The notes below the pieces were generated by a model that was not told where the DNA came from, did no database searches, and was given only the letters and a program-made list of their open reading frames with translations. This document shows positions 24,114-37,000 of a stretch of 64,000 bases of DNA, piece after piece. Made by a program: the position numbers and the translations under genes. Each line of letters begins with the position of its first letter. Positions within the stretch are counted from its first letter, which is position 1. Source of the stretch: Pardosa pseudoannulata (lineage: Eukaryota; Arthropoda; Arachnida; Araneae; Lycosidae); NCBI GenBank assembly GCA_032207245.1, contig CM063502.1:49252404-49316403 (forward strand), in the 5' to 3' direction.

Positions 24114-24913
24114 TCCCCTGTATAATAATAGCCTAAGTTATCTTTACATCTGTCCTCGAATTTGTAAAGCGGTTGGATTTGGAATGGATAGAGGCATCCA
24201 TACTGGATTTTGATGAGTTCGGGTTAGGAACGCTCGAAATAGAGCCCTTCCCCCCTTTTCTAGCGTTTAGTGCCATTATTACAAGCCCTATTTTTTCCGG
24301 TTAAGAGCAGGCTATTACATTTATCAATCTGTTACGTAATAAATAGGTAAAAATAGCATTTTCTAGCATTATGACGTCATTCCTTTAACCATCTCCTTTA
24401 ATCATTTCTTATTTTAAATTATTTAAATATCGTCTGCATTATTTTCATATGTTTTATCACTGAACTTAGATATCACGTAAATAATTTTCTTTTATATTTG
24501 GCTTAAATAATTGATTAGGTACATATGTGATAATTTTAAATTTAATCATCGATTTTTTTTTTGTTGCAATGAAAATTTTATCACAGGTATTAACAACAAA
24601 TTCTATCTACCTCCAGGGTGTAGTGTAAATGATAGTTTCATTCCTTTACTTTAATGGGAAAAATAACAATAATTTCGACGTAGCTAAGAAAACTTTGAAT
24701 TATCTTTCTAAATGAATTCAACGTGATTCTAAACTGCATTCACAGTATCGAGAGACTTTAGAGGAGTATGAAGATAAACAAATTATTGAGCTTGTACCAG
24801 ATAATTCTCAGCCAAAAGAGAAATCATTTTTTTTATCTGCCTTATAGGGTATTTTATAATTCTGGAAAATTAAAAATTTTACTGATCCCGTCATATGACG
24901 AGCTATATGCTAG
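24114..24913 (+). mobile_element. Non-autonomous Helitron-like element, family 1 copy A (800 bp)
   Basis: It starts TCCCCTGTATAATAATAGCC directly after an A and ends CTATATGCTAG directly before a T. This is the A|TC...CTAG|T structure of Helitrons. Just inside the 3' end is a palindrome, CCCGTCATATGACGAG (one mismatch to perfect), where Helitrons carry a hairpin. Copies B (55125) and C (56538, inverted) share the body but diverge outside the same ends, supporting the boundaries. It holds the palindrome ATGACGTCAT at 24371-24380. There is no Rep/helicase frame. Confidence 0.75.
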
Positions 24914-25590
24914 TGTATATATAAGTGTGCATGTGTATAAAATAGCATATGTAATATGTGTTACATATGCTATTTTATTCATTCTGTAGTGCAGTTTAAA
25001 ATAAGATATTTGGAAATGCATACATTTATGAAATTTAAAAGAAGAACGTTTTACAAAAATTTGATAACATATTTGTTTTTTTTTATGTCGCTAAAAATTA
25101 ACTTTGATGAAAATCTCCATTTTATAAACTGGTTCCTTAACAGAGTCATATACCATTTAACAGACATTTTGTGTAATATAACAGTAATTGAAAATTTGCT
25201 TGAACACTGAAATTTATATTAGAATCTATTCAATATATCCCTTTAATTTAACGCAGGCTGCAATACTTATGAGGGTGAGCTCCGGTTGGCTTTGTTACAG
25301 GTAATACGTGTTACATATGCTGTTTTATTCGTTCTTTGGTGTAGTTTAAAATAAAGAATTTAAAAATATGTAAATTTATAAAATTTTAAAAACATTTTAT
25401 ATTAATTTGCCGGCCATTAAAAAATAACTGTGTTAAAATTCTCCATAAAAAAAACTTGCTTTTTAATACTGCCGAAATATTATTAAACAGTCATTTCATG
25501 TAGCAAAACAATAATTGAAAGTTAGCACTTTGCTTGAAGATTGAAGCTGATACTAGGTTCTATTCGTTTCAGATATAGGTTATAAAGCTA
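24914..25590. repeat. Diverged tandem duplication of about 350 bp downstream of the Helitron
   Basis: GTAATATGTGTTACATATGC at 24951 recurs as GTAATACGTGTTACATATGC at 25301, a period of 350. Unit 1 runs to about 25300, unit 2 to about 25590. They share the TTTTATTC.TTCT..GTG.AGTTTAAAATAA segment, a CTCCAT region and AACA.TAATTGAAA. The open frames at 24768-25210 lie across this and the Helitron and are not supported as genes. Confidence 0.75.
24937..24978. repeat. Perfect inverted repeat, 18-bp arms with 6-bp loop
   Basis: ATAAAATAGCATATGTAA (24937-24954) pairs perfectly with 24961-24978 around TATGTG. A mutated version lies at about 27838-27879 in the second copy of this region. It could extrude as a hairpin; function unknown. 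Confidence 0.9.
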
Positions 25591-25599
25591 TCCTTTGCT

Positions 25600-26165
25600 T
25601 CTCTTTGGATTCATTATATGCTACCACAGCAGTTTTTTCTTGGCAGTTGAAACATTTAGATCAAGGCGAATACATTCTATTCAACCCTGACGAGAAGCAT
25701 AAATTATGTTTCTTTTTTTTATTTTTTTATTTTTTGCATATTGGCCAAATTAATCGCACACTATCCGTATTGGATCCCTCGAGCTTCTTCTCATGTTTGC
25801 GTCAGCGAGATGTTTATGTCTAGGTTTCACCTCTGATTAGTAAGCTGCGTTATTTCAGAGTTCATTTTAATTTTTTTTAATTTTCCTACAGGAAGTTTAT
25901 CATATTAATAGGTATTGCAGATCAATGTGTATAATATTTCAACCCATAACTCACATAAGAAGTTTCGTTTCAGATTGGCAACTGGAATTTCTCACAGTAC
26001 CTTCTAAAAATTATTTTTTAATTTAAAAAATAATTTACCGACTAATTATATCTACATAAACATCCCATTATTTTTTCTGATAGAGGACTGTAGTTTAAAG
26101 ACTCAGGGAACAATATTATAAATTTCATTGAAATTTTATGAAAGAATTATACATGTTAAAAACAT
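25600..26165. other. Intronic AT-rich sequence with a 14-bp-arm inverted repeat
   Basis: AAATTATTTTTTAA (26008-26021) and TTAAAAAATAATTT (26023-26036) are perfect arms. The frame at 25605-25823 has no recognisable features. Confidence 0.5.
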
Positions 26166-26167
26166 GT

Positions 26168-27092
26168 TTTAATTTCTCATCTAAAAGTATACATATGACT
26201 AAAATATGCTAAAATTTTTATTATATATCTGATATTTATCATAATTTAAAAGCTTAAAAATTTAATGCTAAAAATCAATTTAGCTTTTATTGTTTAGGTA
26301 AACATTTTAGAATATATCGGTTTTTATAGTATTGATTAGTTTATAACTCATAAATACATTTCAATTAAATAATATATATTATTTTAATTCATTTTTTTGC
26401 GCATGGTTGTTAGAAAATTGTGAAAATAATATTCATAGTTTATAGCTTAATTAACTCTTTTTTTTTTCTTTTATGCATATCTCATATAAGAGCTTAATAC
26501 AGTAGTTAAAGGTGATCTAATCACCAATCTCTTAATTAAAAAGTATATATATACTTTTTAATATTAACTTAGCTGTCTCATTATTTCTTCCTTTCATTTC
26601 CTATTTACTTGTTACATAAATATTCGTTTTAATTCTCAATATTTAATTTCTCATCTAAAAGTATACATATGATTAAAATATGCTAAAATTTTTATTATAT
26701 ATCTGATATTTATCATAATATAAAAGCTTAAAAATTTAGCACTAAAAATCAATTTAGCATCTATTGTTTATGTAAACATTTTAGAATATATCGGTTTTCA
26801 TAGTATTGATTAGTTTATAACTCATAAATACATTTCAATTAAATAATATATATTATTTTAATTCATTTTTTTGCGCATGGTTGTTAGAAAATTTTGAAAA
26901 TAATATTCATAGTTTATAGCTTAATTAGCTCTTTTTTTTTCTTTTATGCATATCTTATATAAGAGCTTAATACAGTAGTTAAAGGTGACCTAATCACCAA
27001 TCTCTTAATTAAAAAGTATTAACTGATATTAACTTAGCTGTCTCCTTATTTCTTCCTTTCATTTCCTATTTACTTGTTAGATAAATATTTGT
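26168..27092. repeat. Recent tandem duplication, period 474 bp
   Basis: Unit 1 (26168-26641) and unit 2 (26642 to about 27092) are nearly identical. They share AGTATACATATGA, TTTTTTTGCGCATGGTTGTT, AGAGCTTAATACAGTAGTTA and TTTCTTCCTTTCATTTCCTA, with scattered single-base changes. Unit 1 carries a 28-bp perfect palindrome (26535-26562); the matching part of unit 2 reads AAAGTATTAACTGATATTAA and lacks it. A few percent divergence suggests a fairly recent event. Confidence 0.95.
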
Positions 27093-27392
27093 CATTTGTT
27101 TATAATACTATTTTCGCTTTAAAAAAGGTCAACAATGTGAATGCATTATCTATTAATAATATACTTCTCATTTTTTTTTCTTTTTTCATGTTGGCCAAAC
27201 TTATCGCACATATCGTATATAACTAGGGCTTATCCTTTTACACTTAATGGTGATTATAGATTACTACGGTAATAACGGTATTAATAGTACGATATTAACT
27301 GTAATTATAGAATAAGATATGTATCGTCTTGTTTCATATCTGCAACATACATAAACACAAATATCATTTCCAACAGTATCAATTTGTAAGAA

Positions 27393-28740
27393 TAATAGAT
27401 TAGGTACATATGTGATAATTTTAAATTTAATCATTGATTATTTTTTGTTGCAATGAAAATTTTATCAAAGGCATTAACTACAAATTCTATCTACCTCCAG
27501 GGTGTAGTAGAAATGATAGTTTCATTCCTTTACTTTCATTAACTAAAGTGGCAAAAAGAAGCTTAACGACAATTTCGACGTAGCCAAGAAAACTTTAAAT
27601 TATCTTTCTAAATGAATTCAACGTGATTCTAAACTGCATTCACAGTATCTAGAGACTTCAGAGGAGTAGATATTGAAGATAAACAAATTATTGAGCGTGT
27701 ACCAGATAATTATCAGCCAAAAAACTAACCATTTTTTTATCTGCCTTATGGGGTACTTTACAATACTGGAAAATTAAAATTTTTACTGATCCCATCACAT
27801 GACGGATATATGCTAGTGTATATATGTGTGCATGTGAATAAAATGGCATATGTAACATGTGTTTCATATGCTATTTTATTCATTCTGTAGTGTAGTTGAA
27901 AATAAGATATTTGGAAATGCATACATTTATAAAATTTAAAAGAAAAACATTTTATAAAAATTGGATAACACGTTGGTATTTTTATGTCGCTAAAAATTAA
28001 CTTTGTTGAAAATCTCTATTTAACCCTTTAGCGGACAGTGGTTTTGCAGCGAAACCTCCTGTTAAACATTTTTTTCCCTCTAAGTTTTAGAGAAATATGA
28101 TTTTTTTTCAATTTTTTAATGTTTTTGACATGTGAAACTTACAATAAATTACAGTACTACATTTAATTTATTTTTGTCTTTTGAAATATATGTATTTATA
28201 CTTGTTGTGCCTGGAAAGTTAGTAAAGAAATTGTTTTTCACTTATGACCGCAAACAAAAATATCTATTCAAACAACACTTATAAATTGTTAAACTATTTA
28301 TTTATTTTACTGTTTTAAGAACACTTATTATTGTTCTTCCAATATAATTAAAATTTTAAATAGTATTATGTTCAAGCTGTACTAGGGGATGGATGTGACA
28401 GTTAACCCCCCCCCCTCAATTCCTCCTATGGTATCCTTAAAGGCAAACCCCTCTAAGATTTGCAAAGAAAAACTTTAATACATTTTGCATTTATAAGGTT
28501 CATATATAATGATTATAAACTAATTTCATTAAATTCAACAGAATTCATGTAAGTGACCTTTAAAGGGTTAAAAAACTGGATCCTTAACAGAGTCATATAA
28601 CATTTAACAGACATTTCGTGTAATATAACAGTAATTGAAAATTTCCTCGAATAGTGAAATTGATACTAGAATCTGTTCAATATATTCCTTTAATTTAGCT
28701 CAGGCTGCAGTGCTTATGTAGGGTGATCCCCAATTTTTTT
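27393..28740 (+). repeat. Second copy of the Helitron 3' half plus its downstream flank, bounded by 20-bp direct repeats
   Basis: The segment matches about 24512-25285: the 3' half of Helitron copy A, its CTAG end and the sequence beyond. It is interrupted by a MITE at 28024-28567. It lies between perfect copies of ACAGTATCAATTTGTAAGAA at 27373-27392 and 28741-28760. Homology past the Helitron end means it was not made by simple Helitron movement; segmental duplication or reinsertion with a 20-bp target duplication fits better. Confidence 0.85.
28024..28567. mobile_element. piggyBac-like MITE (544 bp) flanked by TTAA
   Basis: The element starts CCCTTTAGCGGACAG and ends CCTTTAAAGGG, a short terminal inverted repeat CCCTTTA. 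TTAA lies on each side (28020-28023 and 28568-28571). The homologous site in the other copy of this region (about 25110-25140) lacks it and aligns base for base when the element and one TTAA are removed. TTAA targets and CCC-starting ends are the signature of piggyBac transposons. It has no coding capacity. Confidence 0.88.
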
Positions 28741-29725
28741 ACAGTATCAATTTGTAAGAAGTGTTTTGTTGATTGCTGTTTTCTCGAACACTACAATTAA
28801 CTCATTTGCTCATACATTTCATTCAAATTGTGATACTCTGTTTACGTTTCATATCAATGTTATCTTTACCACATGACCAGATGCTCATAATTACTGCTGA
28901 AATGTAACATTGGTTTTGTTAAATTATTAAAAGGAAGAAATATTTGGAGATATCAAAAGTAAATTTCTCACTAAGTTAGTTTTAAATAATTTATGCAAAG
29001 ATGATACTTGTTCATTATATAATTTACAAGAAATAAGTATTTTTTTCCTAGAATATATAACTTTGTCGATAGTAGATTTATCGTTTATGTTTTAAATCTT
29101 TTAATTATTTTTAATAGCTTGATATAATGCATGTAATGAAATATTTTTAGCGTAGTGGTTGTTGGGATACAAACGGTCAAATAGAACATTTTATATAAAT
29201 TTTAATTATTATAATTATTCATGTTTACACAGAGTCCGATTAGAAGAAAAATAACGGAGTTATACATTTAATTGTTTCAATATTTGAAACAAAGACTACT
29301 GACAGTTTGGGACTCTAAGTGTAGCATTCTTTTCCTCCCCTCCTGCAACTATTTTTCTAGTTCGAAAGTTCAAAAAGCTAACATATTGAACTTTCTCGGT
29401 ATTAGTATTTTTACCCATATGAAAATATTTGAAATTATGATTCAATAAAAAATGAAGTAGACTATAAATGCTGTTAAATTTTTTTCACCGAAAAAGAACG
29501 TAAGTTTAAAAGCCAGGGTATCCAAAGGAAAAAAAAACTGAAAAATCCCAGATGAGTTGCTTTAACTACAAACTCTAATTTCTATAAGTATTTCTGAAAT
29601 ATATCGTATTTTTACAAACTTTAAATCATTTTTCCTTGGAAATTGGGAAGTGAGCAAAGAATTTGCCTCATGAACTACAAAACAGCTAACTTACTAGGTA
29701 CTTTAAATCATTAATATTATATCAG

Positions 29726-30343
29726 AGATTCTCATCCTTTTGGACTACCAGTCCCTTTACGAGAAAAAATATTCGCACCCCCTCTTCCATAACAGTTAAT
29801 TGTATTAAGAATGAAGATATTTCTACAAATTATCTATATTTATTTTAGTTGCCTATCTAACTATGAAGAATCACAAAGTAGAAATGAATTAAAACGGCCA
29901 TCAAATGTAGTAAAAAATTGTCTATTAAAACTTAAAAACAAACACAAAATCAATAAGAAATAAAATAATTAATAAGATAGTTGAGGCTGGTGAGTTTCAA
30001 CAAAATTTTCTTAATATGTTCTAATTTCGTTCCTTTTCTTAGACAGTCCACTAGCTACTGCCCTTAGCCCACATTCAGCCCAATGCAATGAAAGAAAACG
30101 GCGGCCTTTGGTGGAATTCGGCATGTAAATAATATACATAATATAATGCATATATAAAATATATACATATACATATACCATATATATATATAATATAATA
30201 TAATATGCAATATATATATATATATTATATATATTTACAAGAATATATATGCATATATATATACATATACAAATATATGTATATATACTATATATATATA
30301 TATATAATATATATAATAAGGCATATATATATATACATATATA

Positions 30344-30406
<63 letters not shown>

Positions 30407-30549
30407 AATATCGCGTGTATTTTTATAAATATTATTTCAACTGCTTGAAATCCTTGAGTATCCTTAACTGATGTGATGCAACCTCCCCCGCCCCTGAAAG
30501 ATTTCGGTGCCCACAGTGAAACGCTACCGCCCTCATTGGGAACCTGTCC
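29726..30549. mobile_element. Possible hAT-like non-autonomous element containing a (TA)n array
   Basis: The left end CAGAGATTCTCATCCTTTTG and the right end, read inverted, CAGGTTCCCAATGAGG resemble the CAGRG-type ends of hAT elements. I found no clear 8-bp target duplication, so the right boundary may be wrong. The middle is largely the simple repeat at 30120-30401. Confidence 0.35.
30120..30401. repeat. Imperfect (TA)n microsatellite
   Basis: TA repeats with ATACATATAC, TATAATATA and ATATGCA variants pass into a pure TA run from about 30346 to 30401. Confidence 0.95.
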
Positions 30550-32060
30550 ACTAGATTAATGTAAGGGTTCATTTCGACCCTTTATAAACTTTTTCAACGA
30601 TAAATTTAATAAGTCTCGTTAAATTTTAAATAATAGGAATTATTAGAGGCTAACTAACTTTCAATTACTTTGGTTAATCACAGACTGATTAAATTTAATT
30701 AATAGGAGATATAAGTACCTGAAAAAATATTATGAAAGCATTTTTCTTCTGAACTGTGAACCGATCAACTCAATAGGTATTTTCTAACCTTAATAATAAA
30801 TTACAGTAGGGATTTTTTCAGTCCAGGGCAGAAGGCAGATTTGCCACAAATACCACGTACAAAACTTTATTATTATAGAGATAAAATTTTATACAAAAAA
30901 GGCGATATTAAGTTGAAAGAGAATGTTTTTCTAAACTTAAAAATTTTATAGACTAGAAAATAATATTTAATTGCGAATTCATTTTTTATATCTAAAACTA
31001 ATGGAAACAGTATTATTATTACTTGAAGAAAAATTTTTGGTAATAGAAAATTATAATGAATATTATTGCAAAACTACTGACTGTTGCAATATGATAAACA
31101 TTTCTTTTTTACATTGAAGAAAATCCGCTTTAAAATTTAATTTAAAAATATTTCAATATAGGTCATTTCAATTTAATATTAATTCAATGATAGAGATATT
31201 GCCACCTCTTACAAAAAGCCTACCGGGCATGGTGCCCCCTTTAACTCCTCTCCTATACGATGGTACTGTTTTAATCCTCTGAGATTTCTTTTCAGCGATA
31301 ATTCTTGTATTTTTTTAAATAGGTTTATCTTTGCTTGACTTTTCTTAAAGCAGTGCTATTTACCAGTGCATTAAATTTTAATTTAAAATACGTAGGTATA
31401 ACTGTAATGAAGATTAAATCTGATCCCATCTAGGAAAAATAGAAGTGTTTTTGTAATTCTGATAATAGATGGGCTTTTAAAAGCCCATTGTAGTGATGAA
31501 TGCTAAAATATGATTTATTATTTTTTATATTACTTTATTCACTTTATTATTTAATAAAATCTCTGTAGCATTCAAATTCCTATAAAAATTCGTAATTTTT
31601 AATATTTATTTTTCTATATTATCACTAAATGGGAACAAAAATACACTACTCGTGTAACGGATTATTTGTTATATATAAGGCCTCAAGATATGGTAATTGC
31701 GGCATCTTACAGTATGAACAACAAAATTTGAAGTTTAGATTCTGTAGATATTATTTTTTTCGGCCTATGCTACTAAAATAATGAAAGGTGATATTTTACA
31801 ACACAAGAGAATAGTCCTTCACTGTATTTCTTGCAATGCCACAAACACTGTATATTCTAGTTTGAAATTTATACACATAATAAATGCATAAACTTGTTTT
31901 TTGCTCTACCTATTTGTACCTATATTTTACCTATATGAGTATTCTACGTGAGGGTGAGTTACAAATTAAATCTGTTATAACTGGAAACAATAACTATATT
32001 CTAGAATAATGGAAGAATATTAGATTTATTTATTGAATTATGAATGTTGTATGTATAAGT
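30550..32060. other. Intronic AT-rich sequence, nothing firmly recognised
   Basis: A small C-rich patch at about 31201-31257 (GGGCATGGTGCCCCCTTT) resembles the edge of a DNA transposon, but the partner end was not found. GGGCTTTTAAAAGCCC at about 31470 is a 16-bp palindrome. Confidence 0.4.
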
Positions 32061-32069
32061 ATTCAGATA

Positions 32070-32165
32070 TTAAAAGCAGAGGCACACTTAGGAGGAGTGG
32101 CTTGAGCCCTCTCCCTCTAAGCCCATGACCAGACTCCACTGCGCTCCTTTTTTTACCCTTTTTAA
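32070..32165. mobile_element. Possible DNA-transposon end fragment (GGCTTGAGCCC motif)
   Basis: GAGGCACACTTAGGAGGAGT then GGCTTGAGCCCTC resembles 60930-60970 (GAGGCACGTACC...GGCTTGAGCCCCC). A GAGGCAC start followed by a C-run in two places suggests the same repeat family. No target duplication identified. Confidence 0.35.
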
Positions 32166-32817
32166 TTTTTTTAGGAAACCTTACTTTTCTCCTTATTACA
32201 CGGCGTTCCTCCTTTTTTTTCTACGGTAAACCCCTTTTATACCTATTTTCATTCCCAAAAGTTAACAGCGGAACGGATTATACAGGCATGGAACCTAATA
32301 TTTCATTCCCCTATATCTCTCTTCTTCCTTGTTTTAGAACTCCCATGTTTCGAACATCCTTAGTTTTCTAGCATTTTCGTTCTGTGGGGTGTTCAGATTT
32401 TTCCCTAGAGCTAACTAAAAGGCTATTTTTTGGTGGTAAAGGTCTGAAGGTTGTATTTGTTGATGTTTTAATTTTATGAGCGAATTGCTGTCAGTAAAGT
32501 ATCAAATCTGAAGGGATCCCTATTTTATGTCCAGCGTAAAAGAAGGTAAACTATACTTTTTGTTTAACTCTTTCTATATCTAAGAGAAGAGAATTTAGCG
32601 CCCCTGCAAGTTCGCATGGTTATAAAAGGTGTGCTACTCCTGACCCCAATAATTATTGATGGTTTTTATTCTCGTAATGCAAGTCTTCAAAACGTTCGTC
32701 CCTTAAATATTTTGATTTCGCCGCTTAAGCCGTCTCCTTACGTTGTCTCTCTGGATCATAACATACCACGATCCTGGCCTAACGAATAAAAAAATAGTGA
32801 CGTCTCTGAGTATAAAA

Positions 32818-32925
<108 letters not shown>

Positions 32926-33334
32926 AAAATACGTAAATGTATTTTCGTAAAGATAAATAGAAGATCAGTCATAATTCGTACTTTCTAACGTAAGTCCCGT
33001 CACACGATTATGACGAGTAGTTTCATGTAACGATAGTGAAATTTCTTTCTGCATCACATACAAACACAGTTTGCGTGAAAGATGTCAACCACTTATGGGG
33101 GAGGGAGTACATGCTCATCTTGTTCAAAATCTAGAGAATACGAGTGAGGTCGTCCGGTCTGGGGTTCGTTAAGTTCTGATATTCCCACGAGTAAATTCGA
33201 GTCATCCCCCTCCTCTCAGAATACTCGCTTGATATGATAAGTGACTTCTGTTCTCCATATGGGAATAATTAGCTTATCATTTAGATGAGATATGTTTTGA
33301 AACTTCTCCAGAGCAGTCAAAACGTTGTTGCAAA

Positions 33335-34075
33335 AGTTTTAGCGTCTAAAGAAAAAAAAAAACTCAGCTTTTTTTAAAGAATTGTTGCGGTTTTGTTTGC
33401 AACCCTTTTTAGTTTGTAGGTTTCAGTGGGGGTTATAATTTTCTCTACCAAATTAGATCTGAAAAAGAGAATAATTTGCAAATATTTGCAACAATTGTTA
33501 TTGATGTTATATGTTTTCTAATAAAGTAACTCGTTAATCTATCTTCAAACAAAATATGTAATTTGGTATTTTAATTGCTTTAAGGGACTTCAGTATTTGT
33601 TTATAATATGGGGTTTTGAATAAATAGGATCATTCATACGTAAAGTTCTATTTAATTTCTAAAAAAGCAAGAAAAAGAGGATTAAGCAGATAACGTATAC
33701 AAAAAAGTTTTTAAGTAACTTTATCATTTGCAAAATATGTGGATTCTAGATTTACATCCAATCTACAGGTTATTTTCTTTAAATAACTAGAAATATCTAA
33801 AAATTTCCTTTACAAACAAAGTGCTGTAGTCCAAAGTAAATGTTTTAGTGTATGAAGAAAAATAACTTTTTTAAAAGGTATTATTGGGGTTAGGTTTGTA
33901 ACCTCTCCTGTTTCTGGATCTTAATTTGGTTTATAATTTTCTCTTCCAAATTAGATCTAAAAAGCAAATAATGCGCAAATAGTTTAGCGAATAGTTAAAA
34001 GTCTAATACTGAGCTAAAATCCTGAACAAAATCTTCTAAATTTTATCTTGAAAAAATGGTATCTTAACTTCTCAG
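33335..34075. repeat. Diverged direct duplication, period about 490 bp
   Basis: About 33335-33500 and 33830-33995 share GTTTGTAACC/GTTTGCAACCC, TTATAATTTTCTCTACCAAA versus TTATAATTTTCTCTTCCAAA, TTAGATCTGAAAAAG versus TTAGATCTAAAAAGC and a GCAAATA segment. The shared part is surrounded by unrelated AT-rich sequence. Confidence 0.7.
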
Positions 34076-34079
34076 TATT

Positions 34080-37000
34080 TTAACACTATTCTTTTTATTT
34101 GGTGCGTATTTAATTACATTTTTTCAAAGCTAAGTGGTTTTTCTCATATTTACTGAATTGTATCTCTTTAAAGACTAATTTATGATAAATGGGTTGTCTA
34201 TAAAAGACTTGACACATTTTGATGTTTAATGATGCATAAGATAATTTAGATAAAATTAAATTAATAAATTTAATGGTTAAACAGATTCAAATAGTTTCAT
34301 GTTCCTTGCCAATGAATTTCCATATGTACACCCTTCGTCATGCTGATAATATAAAGAGAGTAGTCGAATTTACGCATGTTATGAGCAAGCATATAAGCAT
34401 CCACTGCGGTTATTACAAAACTTTTACGGCGCTTGAAAGTACTTAAAAACGTTTTTTCTTTTATTGAGGAGGGGAAAATCTTTAAAACTGCTTTTTATGT
34501 GAGTGTGCTTTTTTTTAATACGAAAATATGTCAAAGAACTTTTTTTTGTTGCCTTTTCCTCCCTCGAGCATAATTATTATTGCTAATTTTTTTTATTATA
34601 GTCATAATACCAAAGGCATTTGATAATAAATAACAATTTATTTTCTATAATATCTGTTCATTGCTTATATAGTTTGCGTTTTTATTTGATTGTTATTACA
34701 ACCTTTATTTTTGTGTAATATTAATGGAGAACTAACTTCATAGCATATATCTTTGATTTATTTTTCATTCTGTATTATCAGTTCACTTTATACTATGTAA
34801 AAGTATTAAAGTTAGAAAATTCAAGCGGCGCATTCAGAAAGTTTTCTTTGGTAACGCCACATCAGCCGATGTATTACTCAAAAATTGCTTAAAATGAAAC
34901 TTGTACAGCATTGTAGTAACAAAATCTTCATTACTTTGATATCGTGGGAGTAGGTGATTCTTTTTTATCTTAGCAGTGAGTTTTTTGTTCAAATCATGTA
35001 TGTTTTCATCGTAAGATACATAAACGGAAAAATTTCAAAATGCAATAACTGCATTCCTAAAGTTTGCTTAAGTAGTGCATGGTACAAATTTGATATAGAA
35101 TAAAAACAATATAGAACATATTAACTAAATCTAGACTGCTATGAAGCCTTCCTAATAGATTTTTTTATCTATTGTACTTTTTTTTCTTTTACCTACTAAA
35201 TAAGAATGCTGAATTACGATCTGAAACTTTTGATGTTTAATAAATAGTACATAAAATACTAAAGATTTATTAAAAGATAAAAAATCATTACATAGCAAAG
35301 AGTTTTCATGAATTTATTAAAAAACATCAAAACGTTTCTACCCGCAATAGTCTATGTGGATGACAACATACCTAGCAAAAAATTGTCTATATCCTTATTT
35401 CTCTGTTCTTTGTATGAAGGACGCATGTGGGGATGTTCCTTGAAAATCTCAGTTTGCATAACTTCTTGGATATATTCTACCATTAAATATTATTGATTTA
35501 TATCTATCTTCCTTATTTTCAAAATTGTTAAACATAAAAATGGGTCAGACCTTTTAGGGACACCTTTCATGAAAAGCTAAAGTAAAAATTGATCTTTGAT
35601 TTCGTGCTTAAATGCTCATGTTCCTTGCTATTACTGTGTGATATCGAGACCCCATGTTTATATTTCGTGCTAAATATTTTGTAGTTATTCTAGATATGTA
35701 CATATGTTAGATGAAAACTAGTTAAAACAGATTGAGAGAAGGTGAAAATAGATATTCAAAGTTTCTTTGTTTACGTATAAGGATCTAACTTTGAGTCTAG
35801 TCAAAATGGATTCATGCATGGTCAGTGTGAGTATTTCTGTTGAAATCTAATTTTTTTCTAGATGACAACACTTCTCATATTTCGTACAGGAACTCAAGAG
35901 ATTAATTAGTACATTTGTTTAAATTTCTGCATAATATATATTTATTTTACGGAGGCATTTTTAGAATTATAAATATAAAGTAGATTAAATATTTTTGAAT
36001 GTTTTCTGTGTATATTAAAAGTTCAGCACATTTATCTAGAAATGCGGAGCTAACACATACTTCGGGTCAGCTTGTAATTAATTACTCCTTCATATATTAT
36101 AACAAATCTTATAGCAAAAAACATCTCATTTAACTTTGATTTTCTAACATTTTTTTATTATTAATTTTTAATAATGTATTTTCTACATTAATATTCCTCA
36201 TATAACTAAAGTATTCTAAATTTTTTCGTCTATAGAAATAGGGAAATAATATTAAAATGGATATTTTTGTAAACGTTTACATTTGATAAATTTAAGTAAT
36301 AGAATCGTGAACATTCTCCTCTGAACATACATTTCAGTTAAAAAAATTATTTTCTTTTGCCAAATGAGTTAGAAATGTTTTATGATTTGGTATTTGCCTT
36401 ATTTTTGACACAAATTGTTTAGATATAACAAAATCTACCCCGCTATCCATGGGAATAATCGAAAAAAAATTTGTCCCATTACTATTCACGCTTACTCTAA
36501 CGTGATTGCAATGCAATATAAACATAAAACCCTATCACAATCTCCAGATTGTTTTGACCAGATCCGGCTGAAGACAATGTATTTCCTATTTTTATTATAA
36601 GTGTGTTACCTTTTATTTTCCTTTCACAGAAACTTTTTGGAATGTACTGGAAATGTAATCTACAGGTATTGAGAAATTCCTAGGTATTTTAAATAAAAGA
36701 ACAGCAGGATCTTAAATGATTCCAGTGCGTATGTTTATGGGTTAACTTGTGAGAAAAGTATAAATGAAATAAAAGCAATTTTCAGAAGAAATTTTGATAT
36801 GTATTGGACTTATATACAATTTCTTTGAATAAGTACAATTAGTGTCATATATTTAAAATATAATGGGATAATTTAAAAACTTAGTTTTATATATCTCGAT
36901 ATCATATAACTGTCGTGTTGTCCTGTTAATTAGCAAAAGCAGTGATAATTAGCAAAAGTACTGATTCTGCGTAATATTCCCATAGTTATTTTACATAGAA

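Noticed and set aside
26168..27092. CRISPR-like or satellite array
   Set aside because: There are only two units of 474 bp without spacers, and the sequence is eukaryotic.
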